Assembly: GCF_932276165.1 (NCBI RefSeq) | Contig: NC_064002.1 | Location: forward strand, 7,626,001 to 7,690,000 | Direction: 5' to 3' | DNA from: Plutella xylostella | Taxonomy: Eukaryota > Arthropoda > Insecta > Lepidoptera > Plutellidae | Length of the DNA stretch: 64,000 bases | The notes under the pieces: model-generated | Told to the model about the DNA's origin: nothing | Databases searched by the model: none | Seen by the model: the letters and a program-made list of their open reading frames with translations, nothing else | Shown: in pieces, positions 30,261-41,739 of the stretch | Layout: every line of letters begins with the position of its first letter | Numbering within the stretch: the stretch's first letter is position 1 | Translations under genes and position numbers: made by a program

Positions 30261-32175
30261 AGTGTAGTAGGTAGGTAAAGGTGGCCATTTTAAACCCTCA
30301 ACGGTGTGCCAGCTTGCTGTTAGTATGGGTAGAAATTATGTTAATTTATAATGTCCTCATAGTTAGTAAAGAACGCGTTTAAAATTTTGTAAGCAACATC
30401 ATAAATTTTAAAAGGGTAAATATGCTCTCTTTAATATTCAGCAAGCTTATAAGAGTATTTGTTACAAAGTTACGTAACATTTTTAGTAAAATAAACATTT
30501 CGGAAGCAAGCTTGATCTCATGAACGTTGATAAGAATCTACTTGATATGAAGGCGAGGGACAATAGCTCGCTTTAGCACTTGTGGCTCGCTTTGAACAAT
30601 CGCGAGCTCGCAGCGACCCCATTGCAACCCTCGTAACTGGCAAAGTACAAAATTAAATTAAAAAGCAGACCATTTTGAAACTAGAACGAAGTTACCATGA
30701 ATTTTGATCGAAAACAAAAACCGTTGACTGCCAGTTACAGTTATCTTTATTTCATTAAAGTTGTTATCGTAATTTCGTTCATAATGTTTACTGGGACAAA
30801 TTATTGCAGCGTTTTCTTTGAGCGAATTTATGTCTGTCTAGTCGTAAAAGTTTAACGAGAGGTTGTAGTGGGATCACGGGCACGGGGCCCACTGACGTCT
30901 CCGCGATGTCAGCTCACTGGCTCGGAACTTACGGTGACCTATTCACTAGAACTCAGCGATTTCAATACAACCATAATCTCCTAATCTCCTAGTCAAGTCT
31001 CTTAGATTTCTAAGCGTTGTGGTGCGAATTTATGGCGAAAACTATAATTATTGACGCACTTCAATTTACTATTTGTCGTTCTGTCCAGAATAGGGCACAT
31101 GATCTTGTGTTCTGGGCTGCTAGCTACTACAAACTATGCAATTGTTACTGCATTTTATTTTGATTTATACTTGCAAGTTGGCACTTCCATTTGTCGTGAA
31201 ATATAAAAGATCCAGCAGTTTGTTTGGTATCATCTGATTAGTATCATTTTAACTTTAGGTTAAACAAAAGTAGGCACCTAAATACCAATATAAAAACAAT
31301 GAATTAGGTTTTGCATTCTTTACAATAAATTAATTATAAACTTTCTATACTACTGTTTTTTTTACGAACTACCGCAATATTTTAAATATAAGAATTTTAT
31401 ATCGCGCAATATAAATTATCAAGCATAGATTGAAACCAATTTTGTTGACAACAAAAAAACTGGTAAGAGATGGTGGTTTACCTGAAATACTATGAATGTA
31501 ACTGAGTATTCTGAGGACCCCTTTGTAAAGCCGATTACGTAATGGCTCTGGCTGAGTGCTATTATTTCTGTCAAGGATCGGTTGAGTAGTTCGAGTACCT
31601 TTTCAGCTTTGCCAATAGGTACATGAGGTATCTAATATGTAATAAATATTTTATCATCCTTTGTAAGAATTTTGCTACGTTTTCGATTGTTATTTTTATC
31701 ATATTTGTGGCATTACCGCAAAAAAACATATAAGTACCTACTTAGTATGTATTTTGTATAATGCGTATGTCATAGTCTTGGCTCCGTAAGCTTTACGAAG
31801 CCAAGAGTTTAAAAGTTTACTTTTTTAGTTTTTATAGTTAAGTCCCTATACAATATAGGTACCTATATCTAGTTTTCGTATTTATATCCATAATTATCCT
31901 ACATAATATACTTATTACTAAAAACTTTTTAATATCAATTCCAATAAAGGAACCAAGGGCTGTAGCTTGCAGAAACATAAAAAAATACTTCCGACCATAC
32001 CTTAAGAGCTCGTAATAAAAATCTTTATCCGGCAAGTTGTACAGCGAGTTTCAACTTTGCCTTTTCTTCAAGTTATTTGACGAGTGAAAAAATATTATTT
32101 GCTGAAGACGGATGAACATTCTGCGGTTGACTTCCCGCTAAGCCTTACTACGTAGCTCGAGGCGAGATGAACAGC
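30261..32175. other. Gene-poor region, nothing recognised
   Basis: No reading frame or repeat could be supported. A GC-rich patch near 30880-30950 (GGGCACGGGGCCCACTGACG) is the only compositional departure. Confidence 0.4.
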
Positions 32176-32177
32176 TA

Positions 32178-32410
32178 CACTCACGGGCAATGAAAAAGTT
32201 CCATTGAGAAAATCATCAAATTATTCATAAACGGTAAAAACTAACTTAATGACGTCTACTGCAATATTTAATTACATTTACTTAACGGTGGATCAGAATA
32301 TTACCAACTAAAAACATTAATATTTTTCTCAAAGTTCCTATTAAGTAAATGTAAAAAAAAATGGGGCCATTTGGTGTCTGCAAGTGGAACTGTTTCTTTG
32401 CACGTCAGTG
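32178..32410. mobile_element. MITE, CACTCACGGGCAATGAAA family
   Basis: 233 bp with TA on both sides (32176-32177 and 32411-32412). The left end CACTCACGGGCAATGAAAAA and the inverted right end match the family, with some decay at the right (CTTTGCACGTCAGTG). Confidence 0.78.
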
Positions 32411-33208
32411 TAGTATCTAGTATCATAACTCACATTATCTACACTTGTAGGGTAAGCATAGCGGCATTAATTTCTGCATATTTTTGGGGTGGTCTTGTAA
32501 TAAAAAATATGTACTTACTTACTTACCTACAAATAAAAGTAATGAAAGACAAAGCCAAAAAAAGATAAATTCATTTTCGTCGTAAAATACACATGCAAGA
32601 CTAATGAGAACTCAGCGGGTTTGATATTGTCACTGCAAACAAAAATAAACATTGTTATAATGATAGTAAGTATCATTTATGTTTAAAGCCGAGTTCGAGT
32701 TTCAAATGTATAACAGCAGGTGCTGATATAATAAATTTTGTCCTTCTATGTTTAAAAAAATCGAGACCTCCAGAAGTATTCGTCGTATTGTATTAATTTA
32801 GAAACCTTCTTATGATTTGTGAGTGACTACTATCACTGTATAGATGTTATTATACAGTACACGTGTTTAAATATATTTGCATGAAAGCAAGTCAATAATT
32901 AAAGTCAGTCACTTTAGCCACATTACAATTTGTCACATCTAACATGTCTATAATTATGTGAAAATCCATACTTTCTTAACATTTTTATATTTCCAACTCA
33001 AGTTGTAATAGGGGTGCCTCTTTTCATTGAGGTGGCCATGTTATCTTTGGGGAAATCAGGTCTGCGGCTGAACAATCTGTTACTGACTGAAGTAACTACG
33101 CAATAGATTCACTGTCGCTACGTAACACTGTTACCATAACTCTTCGAATTAAGGCTTTGCAGGTCATGTTGAGTGTTGCCTAAATGGGCAACTGTTTATG
33201 TTTTAATA

Positions 33209-33465
33209 CACTCACGGGCAATGAAAAAGTTCCACTCACAAAATGCCGGCACCAAATGACCCAATTATTTTCAAACATTCACTTTAAAATTTGATCAAAA
33301 TATTACCGTTTTTAGTTGGTTATATCCTGATGCTCTCAATTTCTTAATTCCAATTTCTCTGTTAAATGTACTTCAATGTTGCTGACGGCGTCATTAACCT
33401 AGCTTTTTCAGTTTAAGAATTATTTGGTTCTTTTCTCAGTGGAACCTTTTCATTTCCCGTGAGTG
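33209..33465. mobile_element. MITE, CACTCACGGGCAATGAAA family, best copy
   Basis: 257 bp with 28-base terminal inverted repeats (CACTCACGGGCAATGAAAAA and GTTCCACT inward; the right end differs at two or three positions). TA flanks both sides (33207-33208 and 33466-33467). The ends and TA duplication point to a Tc1/mariner-type family. No transposase is encoded. Confidence 0.88.
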
Positions 33466-34442
33466 TAATAGAATTATAGCATTGGCTTGCTGAAGTATTA
33501 ATTTAGGTATACCCATCGTTATTGAATTGTGGGATACAATTCCATGGCAACTTTCAGGTTTATAATATGTCTATGCTTAAAGCCTAAAGTGTGTGTGTGA
33601 AAGAAGAGTGTATTAGTAAGAGATCTGAATCAAACCTAAGGCCTTGACAACGGACTGGGATACTTGTACGGGCCCTAAATTTACTTAGATTTTTATAATA
33701 AATAAAGACTTATTAGGTTCACTTTAATCTTTATTCACTTTAGTCAAGTCATTTTTGGTACCCGAAGATACGGGCTGAGCCTAGTTTGGGGACCCCTGCT
33801 CTTTGTAATTAATGTTTAATTCAGAAGTGTGCATAGATATAAGTAGTTTTAGGTATACCTTGTAATCTAAAAAATATGTAACATTTCTTTTGCGCAATAA
33901 ATATTTTTTATTATTATTATTATTTATATCATAGAGAAAAAAACAATGAGTGGCATGAAGCCTCGCCCACGATATATCTCCATCAGTAACTCACCAGGAA
34001 TGCTTGCTTACGTACGCAATAAAAATTCCTATAAGACGTGTCCCAGTACTAAATTACTTTTATTCACGTCAAGCCCCTTTAATTTGGTGCCGTCCTGATC
34101 TTGTTATTCATCATGATTCAAGAATTGCGCCGCTTAATTTAAGCCTCGCGCTTTAAAATATTTTTTCCTTAAAACATTTTTACGTGTATTTTTAATGCCG
34201 AAAGCGGACCCTTTCACTTTATGTGCCTAAATTTTATATAAATAAGTAGGTATGTACCTATATAAAATGTAGCGTGTAACTTTTTTTACAAACATTTTGA
34301 TTAGCTGTAGGTACAGTTACTGGATGAAAGTGATACGAGTAAATACATAGCAATTCTTGCAAAGACGCCAGATCTTCTATTTATAACATTTCTAGTCTCC
34401 ATTTAAAATTATAAAACTATATGTTGGAACATAATAATAATA
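33466..34442. other. Non-coding with a retroposon-like 3' tail
   Basis: Around 33790-33925 a stretch ending TTTTGCGCAATAAATATTTT and a TTA-rich tail resembles the 3' end of a LINE, but the body is not recognisable. The rest has no supported feature. Confidence 0.35.
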
Positions 34443-36260
34443 TGTTGGGACATCTCTCACACGGCCATCCGAAACCAAGCTGGGCAGAGCCTGTAATATG
34501 GGTATCTGACAGCTGATATCTACACAAATATACAGGGTGTCCCAAAAGTCAACGTCATCCCTTAAAGGGCTGATAGGTCAGCTCATAAGAGGCCAGAATA
34601 TCACAATATGACCTTAGTAAAAACTCCATAATTTTCGAGATATTGACACTTTTATAAATTTGCTAAAAATCGACACCTTGGATCAGTTTTTTGCGTGCCG
34701 CCGGTACAAAAATCCATATTGTTAGAATTTGTTTGGTGTTGCATCACCCTGTATAGCCCTGCTATCGATCGCAGTCAAAAAAAATATCGAGTAATGCTGT
34801 ATGTTTAATAAAAACACGGTTTTCAAAGTCATAAAAGGTAATCGTATTTTTTTATAAACAACTTTGACTCTACATACTGTAAAAAAAATATACCACGCAA
34901 ACCTGGCACCTAATTTTAAAAGATTGCTTATTTAATGCAGTTTCCAAAATGGTATGAAACGTTGCTATTGTTTCAATTAACAAAAAAGTTATTGCTATTT
35001 TAGTACAAAACGACCTCGATGTAAAATTGTTTGAAGGAAATTTATCTGACTGAATTTATTAAGGATAAGTCATGTTGGAATGAGTAAAAGTAAAATAGGT
35101 GGTGTGGCCAGGAGTGGCAAAAGAGACAACGTTGTCACAGAATTTAAAAAAAACGCATTTTGAGTATCTTTCTCGAGAAAAGTGGACTATAGAAACTCCA
35201 CATTCCCCATAAATGTAGCACATGGTAAGTATGGTAACTTACATTCCTGAGTAGTGCTAATGTGTGATATTGTACAAGTAAAACGCTTACACGTGTACAT
35301 TGTACACCCACAGTATCCAAAAAAGGGACAGATCATTTTTTCATTAACATACCCTCTAATTACTTGTTATTTATTTTAAAGTTATTGTTAAACAAAACCA
35401 AACTCTCAAAATTATGATTATGCCCATTAATGAGTATTATTTTTTGCTGATTATGTACTTAATATAATCATGTGTTGTTATAATTTTGAGAAATAAAAAT
35501 AAAAGTCAATAAATGTTTGTTTTTTTTAAATAAGGTGTAAAAAACGCAAAATATGTTTTATAAGAGTTTGGTAAGTTTTTTCTTAGCAATTTTTTCGTCA
35601 TCTATGTTGCCACGGCTGACCCCACCACCTATTTTACTTTTACTCATTCCAACATGACTTACCCTTAATAAATTCAGTCAGATAAATTTCCTTCAAACAA
35701 TTTTACATCGAGGTCGTTTTGTACTAAAATAGCAATAACTTTTTTGTTAATTGAAACAATAGCAACGTTTCATACCATTTTGGAAACTGCATTAAATAAG
35801 CAATCTTTTAAAATAAGGTGCCAGGTTTGCGTGGTATATTTTTTTTACAGTATGTAGAGTCAAAGTTGTTTATAAAAAAATACGATTACCTTTTATGACT
35901 TTGAAAACCGTGTTTTTATTAAACATACAGCATTACTCGATATTTTTTTTGACTGCGATCGATAGCAGGGCTATACAGGATGATGCAATACCAAACAAAT
36001 TCTAACAATATGGATTTTTGTACCGACGGCACGCAAAAAACTGATCCAAGGTGTCGATTTTCAGCAAATTTATAAAAGTGTCAATATCTCGAAAATTATG
36101 GAGTTTTTACTAAGGTCATATTGTGATATTCTGGCCTCTCATGAGCTGACCTATCAGCCCTTTAAGGGATGACGTTGACTTTTGGGACACCCTGTATAAA
36201 TGTCAACACCCAAGACCCGAGTACAAATATCTGTATTTAAACATATATCTGCCCGAGCCG
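34443..36260 (-). mobile_element. SINE split by foldback B
   Basis: The minus-oriented SINE of 63640-63872 appears in two halves. Its tail side is at about 34443-34532 (CACACGGCCATCCG, AGCTGATATCTACACAAATA) and its body side at about 36195-36260 (GTCAACACCCAAGACCCGAG, ATATCTGCCC). The 1662-bp palindrome 34533-36194 separates them, flanked by TA. The tRNA head is mostly lost or diverged. Confidence 0.8.
34533..36194. mobile_element. Foldback element B, 1.66 kb, arms about 580 bp
   Basis: The left arm (34533 to about 35110) and right arm (about 35616 to 36194) are near-perfect inverted copies, beginning CAGGGTGTCCCAAAAGTCAA. TA flanks both ends (34531-34532 and 36195-36196). The roughly 505-bp spacer is AT-rich with weak residual symmetry and encodes no transposase. 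Few mismatches were seen between arms (for example CCGCCGG against the CCGTCGG complement). It would form a very long hairpin, and read-through RNA would be double-stranded. Confidence 0.9.
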
Positions 36261-36500
36261 GATGTGCACAAAATATATCTCTCATGCCGAGAGATACCTA
36301 CCAAAAAATATATTTATCATAAAAGCCTTGTAAAATCAATTAGGCCCTTGGCTTTAACAATAATGTTATATTATACATATATTAAAATCGGTTCAATATC
36401 ATAAAATTACTATGTTGCCTGCGTAAAAAGCCAAGACAGATTTTAATTCTTCCCGCTGCAGAATCAGCTTGTACTTATCGTAGTACTTTACAAACAATTA

Positions 36501-36731
36501 CACTCACGGGCAATGAAATAGTTCCACTCTCAAAATGCAGACACAAAACGATCCCGATTTTTTCTAACATTAAATTAAAATTTGAACAATCATTATCGTG
36601 TTTAGTTGGTAATATCGTGATGCACTGTAAAATGTACTTCAATGTTACAGAAAGCGTCATTAAGCCAACCGTTTCCGTTTAGAAGTAATTTGGTGCTTTT
36701 CTTAGTGGAACCTTTTCATTGCCCGTGAGTG
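36501..36731. mobile_element. MITE, CACTCACGGGCAATGAAA family
   Basis: 231 bp with TA on both sides (36499-36500 and 36732-36733). The terminal inverted repeats match the copy at 33209, as do internal pieces such as TTAGTTGGT and AATGTACTTCAATGTT. Confidence 0.85.
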
Positions 36732-36764
36732 TATTATAAATAAAACATTAATGTATTCCTCCTG

Positions 36765-36861
36765 CAGGTTGACTGGTAGAGAATGCTCTTAGCATTAAGT
36801 CCACATCTACTTTTGTAATTTGTGCAATAAAAGTATAAAAAAATGAATAAATAAATAAATG
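36765..36861 (+). mobile_element. Retroposon 3' end, GGTTGACTGGTAGA family
   Basis: GGTTGACTGGTAGAGAATGC, TTAGCATTAAGTCCAC and TTTGTGCAATAAAAGT, followed by an AATAAATA-rich tail. Other copies lie at 52891-53000 (minus) and 54190-54345 (plus). This looks like the 3' end of a LINE or SINE with its own AATAAA signal. Confidence 0.7.
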
Positions 36862-37087
36862 TATTAGCAACCGAAATATAAAGCTTAGGTAATCTAGTTA
36901 ATAATCCTTGAGTAACTTAATCCGAATAATAAGGGTGGATATTGTACTAAATCGCATTCATAAATTATCACTTCGGCGAAAAAGTAGCTTAATAAATTCA
37001 CCCTTTGCCTATTGCGAGGTTGGTAAGTGCCAATTCATTCCGCAAATCTTCCGTTGATTAGTGCCTCCGGAAATATATTAGGTATAG

Positions 37088-37300
37088 CACTTCCCGCGAG
37101 CTTCGCTTCGCCTTAAAAAAGTTTTCCTGTGGGAATTCCGGGATAAAAAGTACCCTATGTCCTTTCTCAGGGTCTAGACCATATGTATACCAAATTTCAT
37201 TCAAATCCGTTCAGTAGTTTTGGATTGAAAGAGTAACAGACACACAGACCGACAGACAGACACAGTTACTTTCGCATTTATAATATTAAGTTAGGATATA
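37088..37300 (+). mobile_element. Short retroposon-like repeat, CCCGCGAGCTTCGCTTCGCC
   Basis: Carries CCCGCGAGCTTCGCTTCGCC, GTGGGAATTCCGGGATAAAA, TTTCATTCAAATCCGTTCAG, a GACA-rich stretch and the end TTTCGCATTTATAATATTAA. It is the compact form of the long copy at 16977-18655. Confidence 0.75.
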
Positions 37301-37858
37301 TAGTTAGAATATACATGTATATCTGCTTCGAGGTTATAAGGACGTTATGGAAAGAGTTTTCTTGTTACGGTAGGTACTCCTTGTATACTGTATGTAAGTA
37401 TATTTAATAACAAATGTACATAAATATAACACTCGTAGTGGAAGATACTATATATAAGTAATACATATTATATTGCATAAAATATTAGACGTACGCTCTA
37501 CTCCTGGGTCTGTCAATATTCCTTTCTACTCTTATGTATTTACAGCCGCCATTTTCATATTGTTTCTTCATTAACGAGCATTATTTTCAACCAAATAGTA
37601 CTTATCTACCTATTGTTTTTTTACGTTCAATGCAATAAAAAATCAAATTTTACATTTAGTTACTCATCTACAACTCTATTTCAAACGGCTCACAAGCCTT
37701 TGTTAGTTATTCTACAGCAACATGTTGTAATCAGTTAAGTAATTCATTTGATGCCGCTAAACCTTACAGTAAATTCCCAAGCCTAAGCTGTTTTATGGCT
37801 CTAAGCGTTTCATAAGAGTCTCCGTCTAAATTGAGCGGAGGGCCGAGGCCTAGGCCCA
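37301..37858. other. Non-coding, nothing recognised
   Basis: AT-rich DNA without supported features. Confidence 0.4.
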
Positions 37859-38000
37859 ACGGGGTCACTCTATATGACGAAAAACGAAGTTTTGGAGGGC
37901 TGCTGCGCGAGCCACGACTCTACCTCTTTAGATCAAACGTGCCGATTGCACGACAGCTCTCGTTCATTAGTTTTTCGTCAATATAGATTAACCCTCCTGG
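37859..38000. mobile_element. MITE, GGGTCACTCTA / CCCTCCTGG family
   Basis: About 142 bp. The left end GGGGTCACTCTATATGACGA with AAAACGAAG is mirrored by the right end TTCGTCAATATAGATTAACC and CTCCTGG. The interior (CACGACTCTA, GTGCCGATTGCACGACAG) is shared with 41597-41733, where it is inverted. Confidence 0.72.
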
Positions 38001-38950
38001 CCCAGCAAAATGAGAATGGCCGAAACACCGCCGTGGATTCTTGTTACGGCAAAATGAGTGAGCTTTTATGAGGAATAACAAGAGACTGTTTCGTTATGAA
38101 GAAAAAGTTGTAGCAATTAGGTTGTTCAATCTCGTTATTAGTCTTGATTTTAGCGTGTTCGTTAGATAATTACTTATATAGGTATAGAACTGATTATTAG
38201 TTATAGTACTGAATTACAGGACAAATAATAACTTAGAGATTAGCATCTGTCGCTGACCGCTCCGGACGTTATAAGTCATAAAAGGAACGGTGGCACGAAG
38301 AGGCTCTTTACGTACGGATGGCCTACGCCTAAAAGTATACTGGCGGAGTTTTTATTAGTAAGAACAAAAGAGGTGTACTTAAATTTATTTAAGGCATACT
38401 ATATTGCCACTTGCGGGAATCAGATGTATATTTATCGAAACAAAATATTCTACCTGCAATCCTATTCCCGTGAAAAACAACTTCAGTCTTATTTACAGCT
38501 AAAGCGTCGAACATTTTGTAGTGTGTGCAGGAGCAATAGTTGCAAATTCAAGATTTTCCCAGGCTCTGTCCGCTTAGCATTTGCGGAAACTGCTATAAAT
38601 ATTTAAAAATCCTCTTCTCTCTTCGCGTAAGGCGATTTGCTGTCGCTGTATTGGCACAGCTAATGTGCTGCTACCAGTGCGTATACTCAGAGATCATGAT
38701 AGAGCTATGTCATTTTTTGGGTGGCGTATATACCTACCTTTCGAAATTATTGAAATCTTCGCTTAAATTTCAATATATCTTAACTCGCGTAATATCATCA
38801 TAAGTCATATTTATAACTGAAAAAAAATGCTATAACTTTAGCATACCAATAAATTTACAGCGTCTATTGTGTATGTATTAAGTATATTACAATTTACAAT
38901 ATGTATAATTAAAACAGATACGCTGAAAATTTATGATACGAAAAAAATAT
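38001..38950. other. Non-coding; a short repeat shared with 1.23 kb
   Basis: No gene recognised. CGCCTAAAAGTATAC and GGCGGAGTTTTT at about 38327-38353 recur inverted near 1224-1253, so this is a fragment of a dispersed repeat. Confidence 0.35.
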
Positions 38951-38956
38951 TAACCT

Positions 38957-39115
38957 TTAGTACCAATTTCGCCATAGTGGGTGCTCTACATAACCAAGGA
39001 TTATTGCTTGACTTTTGACACATCTGTCAAGAATTTTATATGGAGATGACGTATAATTGATCAACCTTTCCCTGGTTACGATCTAGTCGACTATAGAGAA
39101 ATTGGAGACTTAACT
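38957..39115. mobile_element. MITE with AATTTCGCCATAGTGG ends (uninterrupted copy)
   Basis: The same family as 23607-23874. It shares TTGACTTTTGACACATCTGT, AAGAATTTTATATGGA and CCCTGGTTACGAT, and lacks the nested 104-bp insert. The inverted right end reads AGAGAAATTGGAG. Confidence 0.72.
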
Positions 39116-39736
39116 TGTTAATATTTAGACTGCCTTAAAACTTTTATTTCAATGATGCATTAGAAAATTTCAGCCTTTACTGAAAGTTGATAGGAATTCT
39201 TGGTATCAACTCTACTGTGCCAGCGACAGTAGCTGTGCCATCGGTGTATACTTACTGAGCTGCCTGAACCACATGGATACTGGGATTTGTTGAATATAAA
39301 ACATACGCTCATATTTATTGTAAGTTAACCCGAGATCTCAGAATGCACTGGGGTGGGAATAAGCATATTTTAAAAAATATATCGCCTAACAGCTTAACTA
39401 TGGCTATCGTTAATTATTATGGAAACATTCGTATCCATTTCAAAGAATTATCTTGAATATACCTACATAGTATAGCAAAAGATATGAATACGTAAATGTT
39501 GTTCTAGGATTACTATCCTAGGATTCATCACGTCAGATCAATTTTACATCACATGCCAGCTCAAACCTGGGGGATACGAAACGCGTCTAGATGCTAAATT
39601 TTTTGCAGAAAATAAGTCCGTGTTATAATGTGTAGCGTTACATAAATTTAGGGTAATTCGCAAATGTAATGTGAAAATATCACAATTGTGCACAGATTAC
39701 AATCATATGATAACAAATTTAGTCATAAAAATATAT
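39116..39736. other. Non-coding, nothing recognised
   Basis: AT-rich DNA directly left of the promoter block, without supported features. Confidence 0.4.
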
Positions 39737-39916
39737 TATGTAGTCTGAGCCTATCTGAAACCTAGTTAAACATTGTGAGATATGGCGTTTCGACTTTCTC
39801 CGTGTTCGGCATCATAAGGGTCACAGTGACAGTTAAATAAAGTCCATTTTTCTCTCCACCTTTAGTTTGCAAGGTGCGGGTGCCTATATAAATAGAGTGA
39901 GTCGCCCGCGCGCCTC
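39737..39916 (+). promoter_or_regulatory. TATA/initiator promoter block, left copy
   Basis: CTATATAAATAG at about 39884-39895 is followed about 30 bases later by the initiator-like CTCAGTTGG (A at 39917), an ideal insect core-promoter spacing. The upstream 150 bases (AACATTGTGAGATATGGC, TTCGACTTTCTCCG, GGTGGAGAG complement) recur inverted at 44432-44580. The first 45 bases match 44311-44357 inverted. The surrounding GC-rich GTCGCCCGCGCGCC is also shared. It may be a host promoter or one carried by a mobile element. Confidence 0.6.
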
Positions 39917-40140
39917 AGTTGGTTTTTGATTTTTGAAGTGAACACTTCGGCAAAATGGCTCAATGTAGCCACGGTTCTCGTCGGCTTCGCTCCGACGGGG
40001 AAAAATATAATATTGAATTTGCGGAGTCCTCGCTGCCGGGAGCTGTAGCGTGATGCGGACCAGGTGGCGCGGGGCCTGCCGGCTGCTGCGCACGCAGCCA
40101 TTGTTGAGGATTTCGCAACGAAGGTTTGAGTTGATAAGCC
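39917..40140 (+). other. Candidate first exon after the promoter block
   Basis: From the predicted start site at 39917 a 38-base leader reaches CGGCAAAATGG, a good insect start context (ATG at 39955). That frame stops after 32 codons. A second ATG at 40052 opens an Arg-rich, amphipathic peptide (MRTRWRGACRLLRTQPLLRI) that looks like a mitochondrial presequence. It runs into CC|GTGAGT, a splice-donor consensus at 40141. GC content drops sharply at the donor. No downstream exon could be matched, so the product is unknown. Confidence 0.4.
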
Positions 40141-40635
40141 GTGAGTAAAATGCTATTATTTACTGCTTTTAAAAGCTCAGCCACTGGTCATAATGCTCCG
40201 GCGCTTGGGGTTTTTATCCCACGCAGTAGGGTCCGATTCAATAGTCGTGGTGATGATTGATCACATATTCCGGTCCTACTAGTGGCGCTTGAGCTAGATA
40301 CTTACATTAATGACCGCTTTAAGTAAAGCATATGTTAATTTTATAAAGGAAAAAATAATAAGAATATATTTTTCTACCCTCAATTTCTAATATTTTTAGA
40401 AAACAGTTGATAAAAACTTTGCTATTACAATAATGCACTTGATTATAGCTTATGTAAGGCTTTACAAACAGGAGCTTTCCAGGACCGTCATAGGATTTTT
40501 TACAGGAAGCACGTGGCTCCGAGTTTCAGTATGTTGGGACATTGTGGCATGTGCGGCGAGTAATGTGATCCGCCGGTACCTACCCGCTGAGGGTAGGCAG
40601 GCCGATTCGGTGAAATTGACGTTTCGTGTAACCTG
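40141..40635. other. Putative intron or transposon interior
   Basis: Follows the GTGAGT site. No recognisable coding sequence; AT-rich to 40430, then GC rises toward the minisatellite. Confidence 0.3.
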
Positions 40636-41085
40636 CACCCGGCCCTGAGCTCCTCTGCGCTGGCCGCCGTCTTGTGGCACCTGCATCGCAGCGTACACCC
40701 GGCCCTGCGCTCCTGCCCTGGCCACCGGTTCGTGCCACCTGCATCGCAGCATACACCCGGCCCTGTGCTCCTGCGCTGGCCGCCGTCTCGTGCCACCTGC
40801 ATCGCAGCATACACCCGGTCCTGGCCCTGGCCACCGGTTTGTGGTACCTGCATCGCTGCATAGACCCAGCCATGCACTCCTGCCCTGGCGGCTATACACC
40901 CGGTCCTGGCCCTGGCCACCGTTTTGTGCCACCGGCATCGCAGCGTACACCCGGTCCTGGCCCTGGCCACCGGTTTGTGCTACCTGCATCGCTGCAAAGA
41001 AACCCAGCCATGCACTCCTGCCCTGGCGGCTGTGTTGTCCCACCTGCATCGCTGCGCACACCTGGCACTCCTGTTCTGGTTGCCA
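40636..41085. repeat. GC-rich minisatellite, 48-60 bp units
   Basis: About eight imperfect units built on CACCTGCATCGCAGC, CACCCGGTCCTG or CACCCGGCCCTG, and CCTGGCCACCGG, with spacing that alternates around 48 to 64 bases. GC content is far above its surroundings. Several frames on both strands stay open through it (longest 40462-41163, minus), as expected when unit lengths are multiples of three and TA-poor. Confidence 0.85.
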
Positions 41086-41596
41086 GATCCAAACGCCCCC
41101 TGTATGCTCAGCGGAACCGCCTGCACTATTGCTAGTACGGTCATCATCATCATCAGCCATCATTATGAGTGACTTATTTAGAAGGTATCGAGTAACGTGC
41201 GCTATTCATCAGTGATTTTGGCATATGCAGACGAACGTTTACTGCCAAGGTTGGTCATGTTAGCCATACAAGGGCACACCAAGGAAGCCTGAGTAACCAC
41301 CTGCAGTCGCCGTAGCCGCATCGGCATGGCTGCCGACAAATCGGGTAACGTGCACCGCTTCTAAAAGTGTTATAGCACTTCAATTTGATGCCTCCGCTGA
41401 GGTAGGGTATTCTATTAAAGCAGCTTTCTTCTGAACTGCCCAAAGTGACCTGTAGACTGCTCCTGAGGATAGTTGTGCAATATTTTTTTTTATTTCAATG
41501 TCTCTGCTGAAGAAACTGTCTAATGCAGCTTTTGTTCTAAACTGCCTTAAGATCATTGGACTGCTCATGGGAATGGTGACGCACGGTAAGTAGGAG

Positions 41597-41733
41597 CGTT
41601 ACTCTATACTGATGAGAAACGAACGAACGAGAGCTGTCGTGCAATCGGCACGTTTAATACATACAAACAGATAGAGCGGCTTGCGCCGCAGTGCACTGAA
41701 AGTTCGTTTTTCGTCATATAAAGTGACCCCCCA
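41597..41733. mobile_element. MITE, GGGTCACTCTA family, inverted orientation
   Basis: The left end has GCGTTACTCTATACTGATGA and the right end TTCGTTTTTCGTCATATAAA followed by GTGACCCCCCAG. The internal GAGAGCTGTCGTGCAATCGG is the reverse complement of the matching part of 37859-38000. Confidence 0.68.
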
Positions 41734-41739
41734 GACACT

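Noticed and set aside
40462..41163. 233-codon minus-strand frame and several overlapping frames on both strands
   Set aside because: They run through the GC-rich minisatellite, where stop codons are rare in all frames. The translations are only the repeat unit read in different ways.
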